The translations under genes and the position numbers were made by a program. Source: Nocardia rhamnosiphila NBRC 108938 (GTDB lineage: Bacteria > Actinomycetota > Actinomycetes > Mycobacteriales > Mycobacteriaceae). From it: a stretch of 64,000 bases of DNA. Location: positions 1,674,001 to 1,738,000 of the forward strand of contig NZ_JOAJ01000001.1 in the NCBI RefSeq assembly GCF_000720425.1. Reading direction: 5' to 3'. Positions within the stretch are counted from its first letter, which is position 1; each line of letters starts with the position of its first letter. Positions 43,663-56,187 of this stretch are shown here, one piece after another. The notes below the pieces were generated by a model, which was given only the letters and a program-made list of their open reading frames with translations, made no database searches and had not been told where the DNA came from.

Positions 43663-44448
43663 ATGGGTACCAGAGCCGTCGACCCGCAGTCGATCCGAAA
43701 CGTCACGATCGTCGGAGAGCCCGCCGAGACGACGCGGGTGGTCCGGCGCCTGCTTCGCGTTCACGGGGCGACCCCCGCGGCCACCATGGTTCATCAGGTG
43801 CCCGGCCGCGGCGAATACACGATCCGCGTCGCCGAACTGTCGAGCCATGCGCCCATCGCGGAGCTGGAACGAGCCATTCGGGTGGCCGACGGCGCGATCG
43901 TGGTCCTGAACGCCGCGACGGCGCGCGCCCCGCGATTCGAGACGATCCTGCGGGTCGCCGACGACCATCAGGTGGCGCGACTGTGCCTGGTGACCGGACT
44001 CGATCATCCCGCCGCCGACTTCGACCGCTGCGTCCGCGCGATCGCCGAGACGCGGGGCGCACGGCCGCTGCCGCTGCACCTCCCGCTCGGCGCCGGACCC
44101 GGGTTCGACGGCGTCATCGATCTGGTCCCGATGTGGGCGCTGGAACCGATGGCCGCCGAATTCTACGGCAGCCGTTGGCAACTCGCCGAGCAGTGGTACC
44201 GCGATCTGGTGACCGCGGTGACGGATCAGGACGGCGAGGCTCCGGACGGCGGCCCTGGACCACGAAAGATTCCGGCCGACCAGTTGCACGACCGGATCCG
44301 CTCCGTCACGCGCATCGGTGAGGCCGTCCCGGTGCTGTGCGACGCGGCCCGGCACGGCGGCGACAACGCCGCACTCCTGGACGCCATCGTCCGCTATCTG
44401 CCGTCACCCATGCTCGTCTGCCAACCGGAGCACGCCCTCGACTATTGA
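43663..44448 (+). CDS. EF-G G-domain-like protein lacking GTPase motifs
   Basis: A 261-residue protein that aligns by eye with the G and G' domains of elongation factor G over its whole length. IRNVTIVGEPAETTRVVRRLL occupies the place of the EF-G P-loop (IRNIxIxAHIDAGKTT). ADGAIVVLNAATARAPRFET matches the region after DTPGHVDF. LCLVTGLDHPAADFDRCV stands where NKxD should be. Then follow LPLHLPLGAGPGFDGVIDLVPM, ending with AVPVLCDAARHGG and IVRYLPSP at the EF-G domain II border. The P-loop, DxxG and NKxD motifs are all lost, so GTP binding is unlikely. ATG 43663. Role unknown; possibly a decoy or binding module. Confidence 0.75.
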   Translation: MGTRAVDPQSIRNVTIVGEPAETTRVVRRLLRVHGATPAATMVHQVPGRGEYTIRVAELSSHAPIAELERAIRVADGAIVVLNAATARAPRFETILRVADDHQVARLCLVTGLDHPAADFDRCVRAIAETRGARPLPLHLPLGAGPGFDGVIDLVPMWALEPMAAEFYGSRWQLAEQWYRDLVTAVTDQDGEAPDGGPGPRKIPADQLHDRIRSVTRIGEAVPVLCDAARHGGDNAALLDAIVRYLPSPMLVCQPEHALDY

Positions 44449-44495
44449 CGGATGCCGCCGGAACGCACGCCCGGCGCTCGACGGCATCGGCGGGC

Positions 44496-45554
44496 TCACC
44501 GACCCGCAGTGCGGCGCGGTGGCGCGCAGCAGTCGACCGCGCAGGGTGCGCCATCGGTGGTGCACCCGTAGCCCGGCACCGTGCCCAGCCTGCGCGGTGT
44601 GACATCGCCGACGTGTTCGCCGATCAACTCCACCACCATCTCGGCGAACCGTGGATCGGTCCCGGGTGTGGCCGCCCGCGCGAAGGACAGGCCGAGCTCG
44701 CCGGCTTTCTCGGCCGCCTCGTTGTCCAGGTCCCAGATCACCTCGAGATGGTCGGAGACGAAACCGACCGGGCAGACGATCACGGACTCGAAACCCTTGT
44801 CCGCCAGCGTTTCCAGGTGATCGACGATATCCGGCTCCAGCCACGGGATATGCGGCGGACCCGAACGCGATTGCCAGACCACGTCGTAATCGTCGAAACC
44901 CGTTGCGGCGGCGCACAACCGGGCCGTCTCTCCGACCTGGCGGCTGTAGAGGCGCCCGCCGTCGGCCGGCGGCCCGGCCGCGGCATCGGCACTCACCGGC
45001 ACCGAATGCGCGGTGAAGACCAGCCGGGCGACCGCTCGATGCGCGGCGGGCAGGGTGTCCCGCGCCGCGCGTACGGCGTCGGAGAAGGCGGCCACGAGGA
45101 GCGGATGATCGAAGTACTGGCGCAGTTTCACCAGCTCCGGGGCATCCGGGCCCACCGCGGCGCGGGCCCGGGCGATGTCCTCGTCGTACTGCCGGCAACC
45201 GGAGTAGCCGCCCCACGCGGAGGTGGGGAACACGAGGGCCGACCGGACTCCGTCCGCGGTCATCCGCGCCAGCGTGTCCTCCACCATCGGATGCCAGTTG
45301 CGGTTACCGAAGTACACCGGTAGCCGCGGGCCGGTGGCGGCCAGCTCCCGCTCCACCGCGGCGATGATGTCGCGGTTGAGGGCGTTGATCGGCGACACCC
45401 CACCGAAGTGTAGATAGTGTTGCGCGACCTCGGCGAGCCGTTCCGGGGGGACACCGCGGCCGCGGGTCACGTTCTCCAGGAACGGCAGCACCTCGTCGGG
45501 TCCCTCCGGACCTCCGAAGGACAGCAGCAGCAGTGCGTCGGCCGCGCGGGCCAC
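44496..45554 (-). CDS. hemH: Ferrochelatase (coproporphyrin-type) with C-terminal cysteine cluster
   Basis: A 352-residue enzyme inserting Fe2+ into coproporphyrin III (the actinobacterial CpfC route) or protoporphyrin. Family motifs are [57 protein letters not shown] with the catalytic His, [18 protein letters not shown] and [17 protein letters not shown] with the catalytic Glu. A cysteine in GYSGC and several at the C-terminus ([16 protein letters not shown]) match the [2Fe-2S] site of M. tuberculosis ferrochelatase. GTG 45554 has GGAGAGGAGA upstream. It follows inhA by 23 bp, so fabG1-inhA-hemH form one operon, as in mycobacteria. Confidence 0.97.
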   Translation of the reverse strand: MARAADALLLLSFGGPEGPDEVLPFLENVTRGRGVPPERLAEVAQHYLHFGGVSPINALNRDIIAAVERELAATGPRLPVYFGNRNWHPMVEDTLARMTADGVRSALVFPTSAWGGYSGCRQYDEDIARARAAVGPDAPELVKLRQYFDHPLLVAAFSDAVRAARDTLPAAHRAVARLVFTAHSVPVSADAAAGPPADGGRLYSRQVGETARLCAAATGFDDYDVVWQSRSGPPHIPWLEPDIVDHLETLADKGFESVIVCPVGFVSDHLEVIWDLDNEAAEKAGELGLSFARAATPGTDPRFAEMVVELIGEHVGDVTPRRLGTVPGYGCTTDGAPCAVDCCAPPRRTAGR

Positions 45555-45577
45555 GGTGTCTCCTCTCCGGCCGGTCG

Positions 45578-46411
45578 TCAGTCCTGCGGCATGTTCTCGG
45601 GGAACCAGGTGTTGTGGCTGGCGCCGCCGTCGACGTAGATGATCGAACCGGTCGTCGCGGGCAGCCAGTCCGACAGCAGCGCGACGATCGATTTGCCGAC
45701 CACTTCGGCGCCGCCGTCCCAGCCGATCGGTGAGGCGCCGTCCCAGTAGGTGTCGAGCTGCTTCAGCTGCTTCGCGTCATCGGTGGCGGTCCCGGCGATC
45801 GCCTTGGCGGCCAGCGTCTTGACCGGGCCGGCCGCGATGAGGTTGGAGCGGATCTTCTTCGCGTAGCCGACCTCACGCGCCACGTACCGGTTCACCGATT
45901 CCAGCGCGGCCTTGGCCACACCCATCCAGTTGTAGAACGGCATGGCGGTGCGGGGGTCGAAATCCATACCGACGATCGAACCGCGCTCGTTCATCACCGG
46001 CAGGACCGCGCGGGCCAGCGCCGCGTAGCTCCACGCCGAGATCTCGAACGATTTCGCCGCGTCCGCGCTCGGGCCGTCCAGGAACGGCAGGGCGTCGGGA
46101 CCCATCAGGGTCTTGGGGGCGAAAGCGATCGAGTGCAGGACCCCGTCGATCCCCTCGGGCGCCAGGCGGCGAATCTCATCGGGCAGTTTGCGCAGGTCCT
46201 CGTCGTTGGTGACGTCGAGACCGATGGCCGGCGGCACCTCCTCCGGCAGCCGCTTGGCGATCCGGTCGATCAGCCGCAACCGCTCGGTGAGGCCGGTGAT
46301 GATCACCTTGGCCCCTTCCTTCTGCGCGATGGCCGCCGCGTGGAACGCGATGGAGGCATCGGTGATGATGCCGGTGACGAGGATCGTCTTGCCTTCGAGC
46401 AATCCGCCCAT
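45578..46411 (-). CDS. inhA: NADH-dependent enoyl-ACP reductase of mycolic acid synthesis
   Basis: A 277-residue SDR that reduces trans-2-enoyl-ACP in FAS-II; target of activated isoniazid in mycobacteria. [13 protein letters not shown] keeps the glycine-rich NADH loop. [11 protein letters not shown] contains the serine equivalent to Ser94, while the following residues read A-F-A instead of [26 protein letters not shown] holds the catalytic Tyr and Lys. [19 protein letters not shown] is conserved, and the C-terminus is about ten residues longer than in M. tuberculosis (ending [11 protein letters not shown]). The gene lies 114 bp after fabG1 and 23 bp before hemH. Confidence 0.97.
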   Translation of the reverse strand: MGGLLEGKTILVTGIITDASIAFHAAAIAQKEGAKVIITGLTERLRLIDRIAKRLPEEVPPAIGLDVTNDEDLRKLPDEIRRLAPEGIDGVLHSIAFAPKTLMGPDALPFLDGPSADAAKSFEISAWSYAALARAVLPVMNERGSIVGMDFDPRTAMPFYNWMGVAKAALESVNRYVAREVGYAKKIRSNLIAAGPVKTLAAKAIAGTATDDAKQLKQLDTYWDGASPIGWDGGAEVVGKSIVALLSDWLPATTGSIIYVDGGASHNTWFPENMPQD

Positions 46412-46525
46412 GAGTTGTCGATTCTCCTGAATGTGGTGTCGTATCCCGCCGCGCCCGGTCGAGGTGCCGACCCGGTACCCCGGAATCGGCGCGGCTTTCG
46501 ATCTGTTCTGAAGGAATGCGGGGCG

Positions 46526-47467
<942 letters not shown>

Positions 47468-48469
47468 TCAGGGCAGCCGCTGGCGCAGGAGCAACGCCGC
47501 CACCACGCCGGCCACCGTGGTCAGCAGGCCGAGCAGCCACCACGGACGGCTGGCATCGCCCCGGGTGACCTCGTAGCCGATCTGCTCCTCCAGGGTGTCG
47601 TAGACACTGGACAGTTCCTGCAGGCTGGAGGCGGTATAGAACTCACCGCCGGACAATCGCGCGATCTCCTGCATCGCCTCGTCGTCCACCGGCACATCGA
47701 CCTGGTCCGTGCCGCCGTCCTCACGCGGGATCTCGACCACACCCCATTTGGTGCCGAACGAGATCGTCGAGACCGGAATCTTCTTGGTCTTCGCGAGCCG
47801 CGCGGCGACGAATTCGTGCCGCGGATTGTCCACGTCCTCGAAATCGGGCACGGTCTGTTTACCGTCGGACATCAGCACGATACGGGCCGGCGGCGGTGTC
47901 TCGGAGCCGCCCAGGACCGAGGCGAGGGTCTCGATGGACTGCAGGGCGGTGAAGATTCCCTCACCGGTGGCGGTCCGCTCGGCGAGTTTGATGTTGTCGA
48001 TGGCGGCCTTCACCGACCCCCGGTCCGTGGTCGGCGAGACGAGCACCGACGCGGTACCGGCGTAGGTCACCAGTCCCAGGTTGATCCCCGGGGTGAGACC
48101 GTCGGCGAAGTTCTTGGCCGCTTCCTGCGCGACCTGCAACCGGTTCGGCGAGACGTCGGTGGCCTCCATGGACAGCGAAACGTCCATGACCAGCACCACG
48201 GTCGCCCGGTTACGGGGCACCTTCTTCTCGGCGGTCGGTCCGGCCGCGCCGATCGTGGCGAACACCATGCCGACGATCACGAGCACGATCGGCAGATGGC
48301 GCCAGAAACTGGGCCGGTTGGGAGCGACTTTCTCGAGCTGCTCCATATTGCTGAACCGCAGCATCCGGCGATGCTTGCTGCGCTGCACCAGCAGATAGCC
48401 GAGCGCGAGCAGGAGAACGACAGCAAGAAATCCGAGCCAGATCGGTGCGGCGAAATTCGAAATACTCAC
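47468..48469 (-). CDS. VWA-domain membrane protein (Rv1481-like)
   Basis: A 333-residue protein. Two N-terminal membrane helices (WLGFLAVVLLLALGYLLV and IVLVIVGMVFATIGAAG) precede a von Willebrand A domain with the metal-binding MIDAS motif VVLVMDVSLSMEATDV, and later LVTYAG and LMSDGKQT. A third helix lies near the C-terminus. MoxR-DUF58-VWA sets act as chaperone-like or stress systems in which MoxR and the VWA protein bind through the MIDAS. GTG 48469 overlaps the DUF58 stop (GTGA). Last gene of the operon before the hairpin at 47340-47372. Confidence 0.93.
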   Translation of the reverse strand: MSISNFAAPIWLGFLAVVLLLALGYLLVQRSKHRRMLRFSNMEQLEKVAPNRPSFWRHLPIVLVIVGMVFATIGAAGPTAEKKVPRNRATVVLVMDVSLSMEATDVSPNRLQVAQEAAKNFADGLTPGINLGLVTYAGTASVLVSPTTDRGSVKAAIDNIKLAERTATGEGIFTALQSIETLASVLGGSETPPPARIVLMSDGKQTVPDFEDVDNPRHEFVAARLAKTKKIPVSTISFGTKWGVVEIPREDGGTDQVDVPVDDEAMQEIARLSGGEFYTASSLQELSSVYDTLEEQIGYEVTRGDASRPWWLLGLLTTVAGVVAALLLRQRLP

Positions 48470-49455
48470 TGGCGTGGCACCCGCGGGGTCGAGGCGCCGA
48501 GGCTGTGGCGCCGGGTGGAGACGAACCGGACCACATCGGCGATCCAGTCCCGGTCGGTCTGCAGGGTGAGCACCGGGGCGCCGCAACTGCGCAGGGTCTG
48601 CTCGACCTCGTCCCGGTGCCGCTGTGCGGCGGCCGCGTAATCGGCGCGCAATTGCGGGGTGACGGTGAACTCGCGGGTCCGCCCGGTCTCCGGATCGTGC
48701 AGCACCACGTCACCCATATCCGGTAGCTCGGTATCGCGCGGATCGAGGACCTCGACGGCCAGCAGATCGTGGCGCGCGGAGATGGCCCGCAGCGACCGCT
48801 GCCAGTCGATATCCCCGAGGAAATCACTGATCACGACCGCCAGGCCGCGTTTGCGCTGCGGCCGGCGCAACGATTCGATGGCGCCGCGCAGATCACCGCG
48901 TACTCCGTCGCGCGGATGCGGAGTGGTGGCGATACTGCGCAGCAGCGACTGCGCGTGGACCCGGCCACTGCGGGCGGGGATCCGCTGCATCTGCTCACCG
49001 GTCGCGACCACGGCGCCGACCCGGTTTCCGCCGCCCATCGTCAGATGGGTCACCGCGGCCGCGGCGGCCACCGCCAGATCGCGTTTCTGGCAGGCACCGG
49101 TGCCGAAATCCAGGCTGGCGGACAAATCCACCACCATCCAGGTTTCCAGCTCCCGGTCCGCGATCATCTGCCGGACGTGCGGGTGGGTGGTCCGCGCGGT
49201 CACCGACCAGTCCATCTGCCGGACGTCGTCACCGGGCTGGTAGGCCCGCGCCTCCCCCGGTTCCGAACCGGGGCCGGGGATCAGGCCGAGGTGATCACCG
49301 TGCAGCACGCCGTCCAAGCGGCGGCGCACGGTGAGCTCCAGGGTTTTCAGGGCAGCCGTCAGATGCGGATCGGTCAGCTCGCCCGAACGGAACGACGGCG
49401 GGGCATGGGGGTCGGGCACGGTCTCTCGGGCGCGGGGGTCCGGCGGCCGGGTCAC
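48466..49455 (-). CDS. DUF58-domain protein (Rv1480-like)
   Basis: A 329-residue soluble protein. The DUF58 signature is clear: GEARAYQPGDDVRQMDWSVTARTTHPHVRQ, with the R-x-Y-x-x-G-D-D-x-R-x-I/M-D-W core, and the VWA-like strand WMVVDLSASLDFG after it. Later blocks are RKRGLAVVISDFLGD and LAVEVLDPRDTELPDMG. It is the middle partner between MoxR and the VWA membrane protein; both junctions are 4-bp overlaps, so the three proteins are made together. Biochemical role is not established for this family. Confidence 0.93.
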   Translation of the reverse strand: MTRPPDPRARETVPDPHAPPSFRSGELTDPHLTAALKTLELTVRRRLDGVLHGDHLGLIPGPGSEPGEARAYQPGDDVRQMDWSVTARTTHPHVRQMIADRELETWMVVDLSASLDFGTGACQKRDLAVAAAAAVTHLTMGGGNRVGAVVATGEQMQRIPARSGRVHAQSLLRSIATTPHPRDGVRGDLRGAIESLRRPQRKRGLAVVISDFLGDIDWQRSLRAISARHDLLAVEVLDPRDTELPDMGDVVLHDPETGRTREFTVTPQLRADYAAAAQRHRDEVEQTLRSCGAPVLTLQTDRDWIADVVRFVSTRRHSLGASTPRVPRQ

Positions 49456-50612
49456 TGGGGCTGGTTCGTGCCGGCGGTCTGCGGCACCTGCGGCGCCGGA
49501 GACTGCTGCGGCGGCGCGGGCGGCCGGTTGCCGTTCTCGGCGACGGGCGGGGCGCCGCCAGGAGCCACGGCCTGCGGCGCGACCTGCGGGAGCCCGACGG
49601 TCTGCAACACCCGCTGGATCACGTCCTCCGGGCTGATCTCGTCGGCGAGCGCGTCGTAGGACAGCACCAGCCGGTGCCGCAGCACGTCCGGTACGACCTC
49701 GATGACGTCCTGCGGGACCACATAGTCACGGCCGCGGATGAGCGCCACGGCGCGGGCGGCGGCGATGATGCCGAGGCTGGCCCGCGGCGAGGCGCCGTAG
49801 GCCACCCAGTTCGCCACGTCGTGCATCCCGAATTCGGCCGGAGCGCGGGTCGCGGAGATGACCCGGACCACGTAGTCGACCAGCGCGTGGTGCACGAAGG
49901 TGCTCGCGGCCAGTTTCTGGAGGCGGATGAGTTCGGTCGGCTCCAGGATGCGGTTCGGTTCCGGCGGGGTCACACCCATCCGGTAGATGATCTCGCGCTC
50001 CTCCTCGACCGAGGGGTAGTCGACGACCACCTTGAACAGGAAGCGGTCACGCTGCGCTTCGGGCAGCGGGTACACGCCCTCGCTCTCGATCGGGTTCTGG
50101 GTGGCCATCACCAGGAACGGATCGGGCATCGGATAGGTCTTGCCGCCGATCGACACGTGCCGCTCGGCCATCACCTCGAGCAGCGCCGACTGCACCTTGG
50201 CCGGGGCGCGGTTGATCTCGTCGGCGAGGACGAAGTTCGCGACCACGGGGCCGAGTTCGGTATCGAACTCCTCGCGGCCCTGCCGGTAGATGCGGGTACC
50301 CACGAGGTCGGTCGGGACCAGGTCGGGGGTGAACTGGACGCGGGAGAACGAACCGCCGACGACTTTGGCGAAGGTCTCGACCGCGAGCGTCTTGGCAATA
50401 CCGGGGACGCCCTCGAGCAGAACGTGTCCCTTGGCGAGCACCCCCACGAGCAACCGCTCGACCAGCCGGTCCTGCCCGACGATGACCCGCTTGACCTCGT
50501 AGATCGCCTTCTCGAGAGTCTGGACGTCACGCTCGAGGGTGCTCGAAGCAGGCGTCGGCGGTTGTTTCGCCAAATCTGCCCCGCTGACACCGTCCGTCGA
50601 AGTCACCAACAT
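49452..50612 (-). CDS. moxR1: MoxR-family AAA+ ATPase
   Basis: A 386-residue AAA+ chaperone-type ATPase. Walker A is HVLLEGVPGIAKTLAVE, Walker B is ANFVLADEINRAPAK, sensor 1 is MATQNPIESEGVYPLPEAQRDRF, and sensor-2/lid helices follow (GASPRASLGIIAAARAVAL). The C-terminal 50 residues are a Pro/Gln-rich tail. ATG 50612 gives the usual family length; the frame stays open to 50888, allowing an N-terminal extension starting at ATG 50789, which is less likely. First gene of moxR-DUF58-VWA with ATGA overlaps. In M. tuberculosis ripA and ripB lie just upstream of moxR1; here they are missing. Confidence 0.95.
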   Translation of the reverse strand: MLVTSTDGVSGADLAKQPPTPASSTLERDVQTLEKAIYEVKRVIVGQDRLVERLLVGVLAKGHVLLEGVPGIAKTLAVETFAKVVGGSFSRVQFTPDLVPTDLVGTRIYRQGREEFDTELGPVVANFVLADEINRAPAKVQSALLEVMAERHVSIGGKTYPMPDPFLVMATQNPIESEGVYPLPEAQRDRFLFKVVVDYPSVEEEREIIYRMGVTPPEPNRILEPTELIRLQKLAASTFVHHALVDYVVRVISATRAPAEFGMHDVANWVAYGASPRASLGIIAAARAVALIRGRDYVVPQDVIEVVPDVLRHRLVLSYDALADEISPEDVIQRVLQTVGLPQVAPQAVAPGGAPPVAENGNRPPAPPQQSPAPQVPQTAGTNQPQ

Positions 50613-50981
50613 CCCCGCTTTCGCCTTGGTCCTGTGCGTGCTGTCACAACTATTCCAGGTGATGGCCGCGGATGCCGCAACCGGCTCCACTGTCGGGAAA
50701 TTCGCCGTCGTTCGCGGACGGTTTCCCGGTGGGGCCGGCAGGGCTTCCGGTGTTACAGCGGGCGCCGTCACCCACTCCCGTTCGACCATACGTACCGATA
50801 CGGCATGGTGCCCGCCGTAGCGGTTGCCGAAACCTCTCCGGCGCGAGCCGGGGTGCGCACCGGGCCTCGTTGCGCGGCACCCGGGCACCCCAGCGGCCGA
50901 CGCCGCCGGGGGACGCCGAGGGTCGCCACGGCACGACGGGGAGAGCGGCGGCCCGGGGCGATACCGGGCGAGCGGCCGCGG
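50613..50981. other. Gap where ripA/ripB lie in mycobacteria; structured leader of moxR
   Basis: This 369-bp stretch separates the Rv1476-like gene from moxR. No NlpC/P60 reading frame is present. It contains a hairpin (50695-50727): GGGAAA and CCGTC arms pairing with GACGG and TTTCCC, with a four-base bulge. A weaker stem GCCCGG (50951-50956) / CCGGGC (50964-50969) just after the Rv1476-like stop may be its terminator. The moxR frame stays open through most of it. Confidence 0.4.
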
Positions 50982-51581
50982 TTACTGTGCGGCCGGTTCC
51001 AGCTCCGGATCTTCGGTGCGCCGGGTACGCGGGCCCGGCGCGGCATCCACGGGCGGCGGCGACCCGCCCGCGCGGCGGGCCTTGACCCAGTACAGACCGC
51101 CCACTGTCAGCACCAGACCGGCCAGGAGCACGATCGTGATCTCGGTCCAGCTCACCGTCGGTGTCTGCTCGAGGCGGTGCACCAGGGTCTGGGCGGCTTG
51201 TTCGGTCTTTCCGCCGGTGAACTTGGATTTGTCCTCGGCCCACTCCAACCGGACCCGGCTGATCGAATCGCTGGTGGTGCCGATCCAGTCGTCGCTGAAG
51301 ACCGCGACGGTGCCGTGCTGGAATCCGGCCACCTCCGTGGCGAGATCGCGCAGTTCGGAGTCGTGCCCCGGATTGCCGTCGAGCACGACGACGCTCAGAT
51401 CGATGCCGTGCGCCCGCGCATCGGCCACGATGGCGGCCAGTTCACTCTGATCGTCGCCCGCTGGCGTGGCCACTCCATTGTCGGCGAGATCGGTCCGAAC
51501 CTCTTCGAGGGTCTTCGAATCGAACCCGTCCGGCAGTTTGGTGGCCTTGAGGGAGAAGGCCGAGGTGTGGGTGACGGTCAT
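50982..51581 (-). CDS. Rv1476-like membrane protein (DUF6676 type)
   Basis: A 199-residue protein. The N-terminal 130 residues form a soluble alpha/beta domain (DLADNGVATPAGDDQSELAAI, DLSVVVLDGNPG, GTVAVFSDDWIGTTSDSISR), followed by a single membrane helix (ITIVLLAGLVLTVGGLYWV) and a short basic, proline-rich cytoplasmic tail. Fold and position match M. tuberculosis Rv1476, which sits beside acn and upstream of the ripAB-moxR1 genes. ATG 51581 with GGATGGAAG upstream is chosen; ATG 51608 would add nine residues. It is divergent from acn. Function unknown; an extracytoplasmic sensor domain is inferred. Confidence 0.85.
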   Translation of the reverse strand: MTVTHTSAFSLKATKLPDGFDSKTLEEVRTDLADNGVATPAGDDQSELAAIVADARAHGIDLSVVVLDGNPGHDSELRDLATEVAGFQHGTVAVFSDDWIGTTSDSISRVRLEWAEDKSKFTGGKTEQAAQTLVHRLEQTPTVSWTEITIVLLAGLVLTVGGLYWVKARRAGGSPPPVDAAPGPRTRRTEDPELEPAAQ

Positions 51582-54764
<3,183 letters not shown>

Positions 54765-54781
54765 TCACGCTGTGTTGCACG

Positions 54782-54800
54782 GCGCCGCCTCCGGCGGCGC
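54782..54800 (+). terminator. Hairpin 18 bp after acn
   Basis: GCGCCGCC (54782-54789), loop TCC, and GGCGGCGC (54793-54800) form a perfect 8-bp stem immediately downstream of the acn stop. Probable acn terminator or mRNA 3' stabiliser. Confidence 0.65.
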
Positions 54801-54820
54801 GTGGTCGCGCCCTCGAGCTC

Positions 54821-54881
54821 TCGTCGGTGCGGACCCGGGACTCGCGCCTTCGGCGCGTCCACCACGGGTCCGCACCGACGA
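54821..54881. repeat. Nested 17-bp inverted repeat with internal hairpin
   Basis: TCGTCGGTGCGGACCCG (54821-54837) and CGGGTCCGCACCGACGA (54865-54881) are perfect 17-bp inverted repeats. Inside is a second perfect hairpin CGCGCC-TTC-GGCGCG (54843-54857). The RNA would fold into a long two-tier stem. It lies between acn and its regulator gene. Confidence 0.85.
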
Positions 54882-54963
54882 GACGGGCGCAGCTCGTAGG
54901 ACTCGCTCCCGACCGGGGCGAGGCGTCGGCACGTCACTTGTTCGTTCGCTCGTAATCTGATGG

Positions 54964-54991
54964 CCCCGCGCGGTGAATCCGCCGCGCGGGG
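54964..54991 (+). terminator. Hairpin ahead of the TetR gene
   Basis: CCCCGCGCGG (54964-54973) pairs with CCGCGCGGGG (54982-54991), a perfect 10-bp stem with an eight-base loop, 26 bp before the start at 55017. It could terminate acn transcripts or attenuate the regulator gene. Confidence 0.6.
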
Positions 54992-55016
54992 TTCGTATAT
55001 CCGTTGAAGGAGCACG

Positions 55017-55583
55017 ATGCCCAAGGTCAGCGACGATCATCTGGCTGCCCGGCGTTCACAGATACTCGACGGCGCCCGCCGCTGCTTCGCCGAGTTCGGG
55101 TACGACGGCGCCACCGTCCGGCGCCTGGAAGATGCCATCGGCCTGTCCCGCGGTGCGATCTTCCATCATTTCCGGGACAAGGACGCGCTCTTCTTCGCCC
55201 TCGCCCAGGAGGATGCCGAGCGTATGGCCGAGGTGGCGGCCAATCAGGGTCTGGTGCAGGTGATGCGGGATATGCTCGCCGACCCACAGGAGTACAACTG
55301 GCTGGGCACCCGGCTCGAGATCGCCCGGCGGCTGCGCACCGACCCGGAGTTCCGCGCCGGCTGGACCCAGCGTTCGGCGGAGCTGACCGCGGCCACCCTG
55401 GCCCGCCTGGAGCGGCGTAAGGCGGCCGGTGCCCTGCGCGACGATGTGCCCACCGATGTCCTGCTGGGCTATCTCGATCTGGTGCTGGACGGGCTCATCG
55501 CCCGGATCGCCTCGGGCCACACCAACGAAAACCTCACCGCCGTGTTGGATCTGGTGGAGGCTTCGGTACGCCGCCGCCCCTGA
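55017..55583 (+). CDS. acnR: TetR-family regulator, AcnR/Rv1474c type
   Basis: A 188-residue regulator. The helix-turn-helix domain is RRSQILDGARRCFAEFGYDGATVRRLEDAIGLSRGAIFHHFRDK. The C-terminal domain has ADPQEYNWLGTRLEIARRLRTDPEFRAGW, as in AcnR of Corynebacterium, which represses acn and senses citrate and Mg2+. Its place directly after acn, on the same strand, is the conserved actinobacterial order. ATG 55017 has AAGGAG (55007-55012) upstream. Function as acn repressor is inferred from synteny; the operator was not located. Confidence 0.92.
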   Translation: MPKVSDDHLAARRSQILDGARRCFAEFGYDGATVRRLEDAIGLSRGAIFHHFRDKDALFFALAQEDAERMAEVAANQGLVQVMRDMLADPQEYNWLGTRLEIARRLRTDPEFRAGWTQRSAELTAATLARLERRKAAGALRDDVPTDVLLGYLDLVLDGLIARIASGHTNENLTAVLDLVEASVRRRP

Positions 55584-55610
55584 GCGTGCCGGCACGGGGC
55601 CGCGCCCCGC

Positions 55611-56117
55611 TCAGTCCCCGGATTCCAGTGCGGCGAGCAGTTTGCCGGCGATCCGGTCCAGTTCGCCGCGTTCGGCCACGGTCAGGGCCGACAGCATCCG
55701 CGTCTCGTTCGCGGTGTGCTCGGTGACCACCGTATCGACCAGTTCCCGGCCCGCGTCCGTGAGCGCGACGCGGACCGCCCGGCGGTCCTCCGCGTCCGCG
55801 ATCCGCCGCACATAACCCGCCGACTCCAGCCGGTCGAGGCGGCCCGTCATACCCGCCCGCGACAGCATCAGGGTGTCGGCCAGCGCGGACGGGTTGAGTT
55901 CGAAGGGCGCACCGGATCGCCGCAGCGCGGCCAGGACGTCGAATTCGCCGCGCCGCAGGCCGTGGGCGAAGAAAACCGTCTCGATCGCGCGTTCGGCGAC
56001 CACGGCGAGCCGCCCGAGGCGGCCGAACACCGCCATCGCCGCCAGATCGAGGTCGGGGCGTTCTCGCCGCCACTGTCGTTCGATCGCATCGATCGCATCG
56101 GATCCGGATTCGGTCAT
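55611..56117 (-). CDS. MarR-family regulator of the cupin/thioesterase unit
   Basis: A 168-residue winged-helix regulator. The wHTH core is EFDVLAALRRSGAPFELNPSALADTLMLSRAGMTGRLDRLE followed by the wing AGYVRRIADAEDRRAVRVALTDAGREL, with the usual D-x-R-R-x-x-V-x-L-T motif. ATG 56117 lies seven bases after TAGAAT (56125-56130, minus strand), so the mRNA is probably leaderless; ATG 56141 is an alternative. It is divergent from a cupin gene, with an 18-bp perfect dyad between them, and is likely autoregulated. Confidence 0.93.
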   Translation of the reverse strand: MTESGSDAIDAIERQWRRERPDLDLAAMAVFGRLGRLAVVAERAIETVFFAHGLRRGEFDVLAALRRSGAPFELNPSALADTLMLSRAGMTGRLDRLESAGYVRRIADAEDRRAVRVALTDAGRELVDTVVTEHTANETRMLSALTVAERGELDRIAGKLLAALESGD

Positions 56118-56129
56118 GGACAAGATTCT

Positions 56130-56173
56130 ATTCGCTGCCATATAGTTAGGCACCGAACTATATGGCAGCGAAT
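56130..56173. promoter_or_regulatory. 18-bp perfect inverted repeat, MarR operator
   Basis: ATTCGCTGCCATATAGTT (56130-56147) and AACTATATGGCAGCGAAT (56156-56173) are perfect complements around AGGCACCG. The inner TAGTT...AACTA is typical of MarR sites. The dyad touches the -10 element of marR and ends 14 bp before the cupin start, so it controls both. Confidence 0.85.
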
Positions 56174-56187
56174 CACAAGGAGCGACC

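Noticed and set aside
50539..50820. 93-codon plus-strand frame in the moxR leader
   Set aside because: No ribosome site, no family, and it overlaps the moxR start region in antisense.
50640..50835. c-di-AMP (ydaO) riboswitch upstream of moxR
   Set aside because: A few words and a 7-bp closing stem match, but the conserved core is not convincing without a covariance search, so it is reported only as a structured gap.
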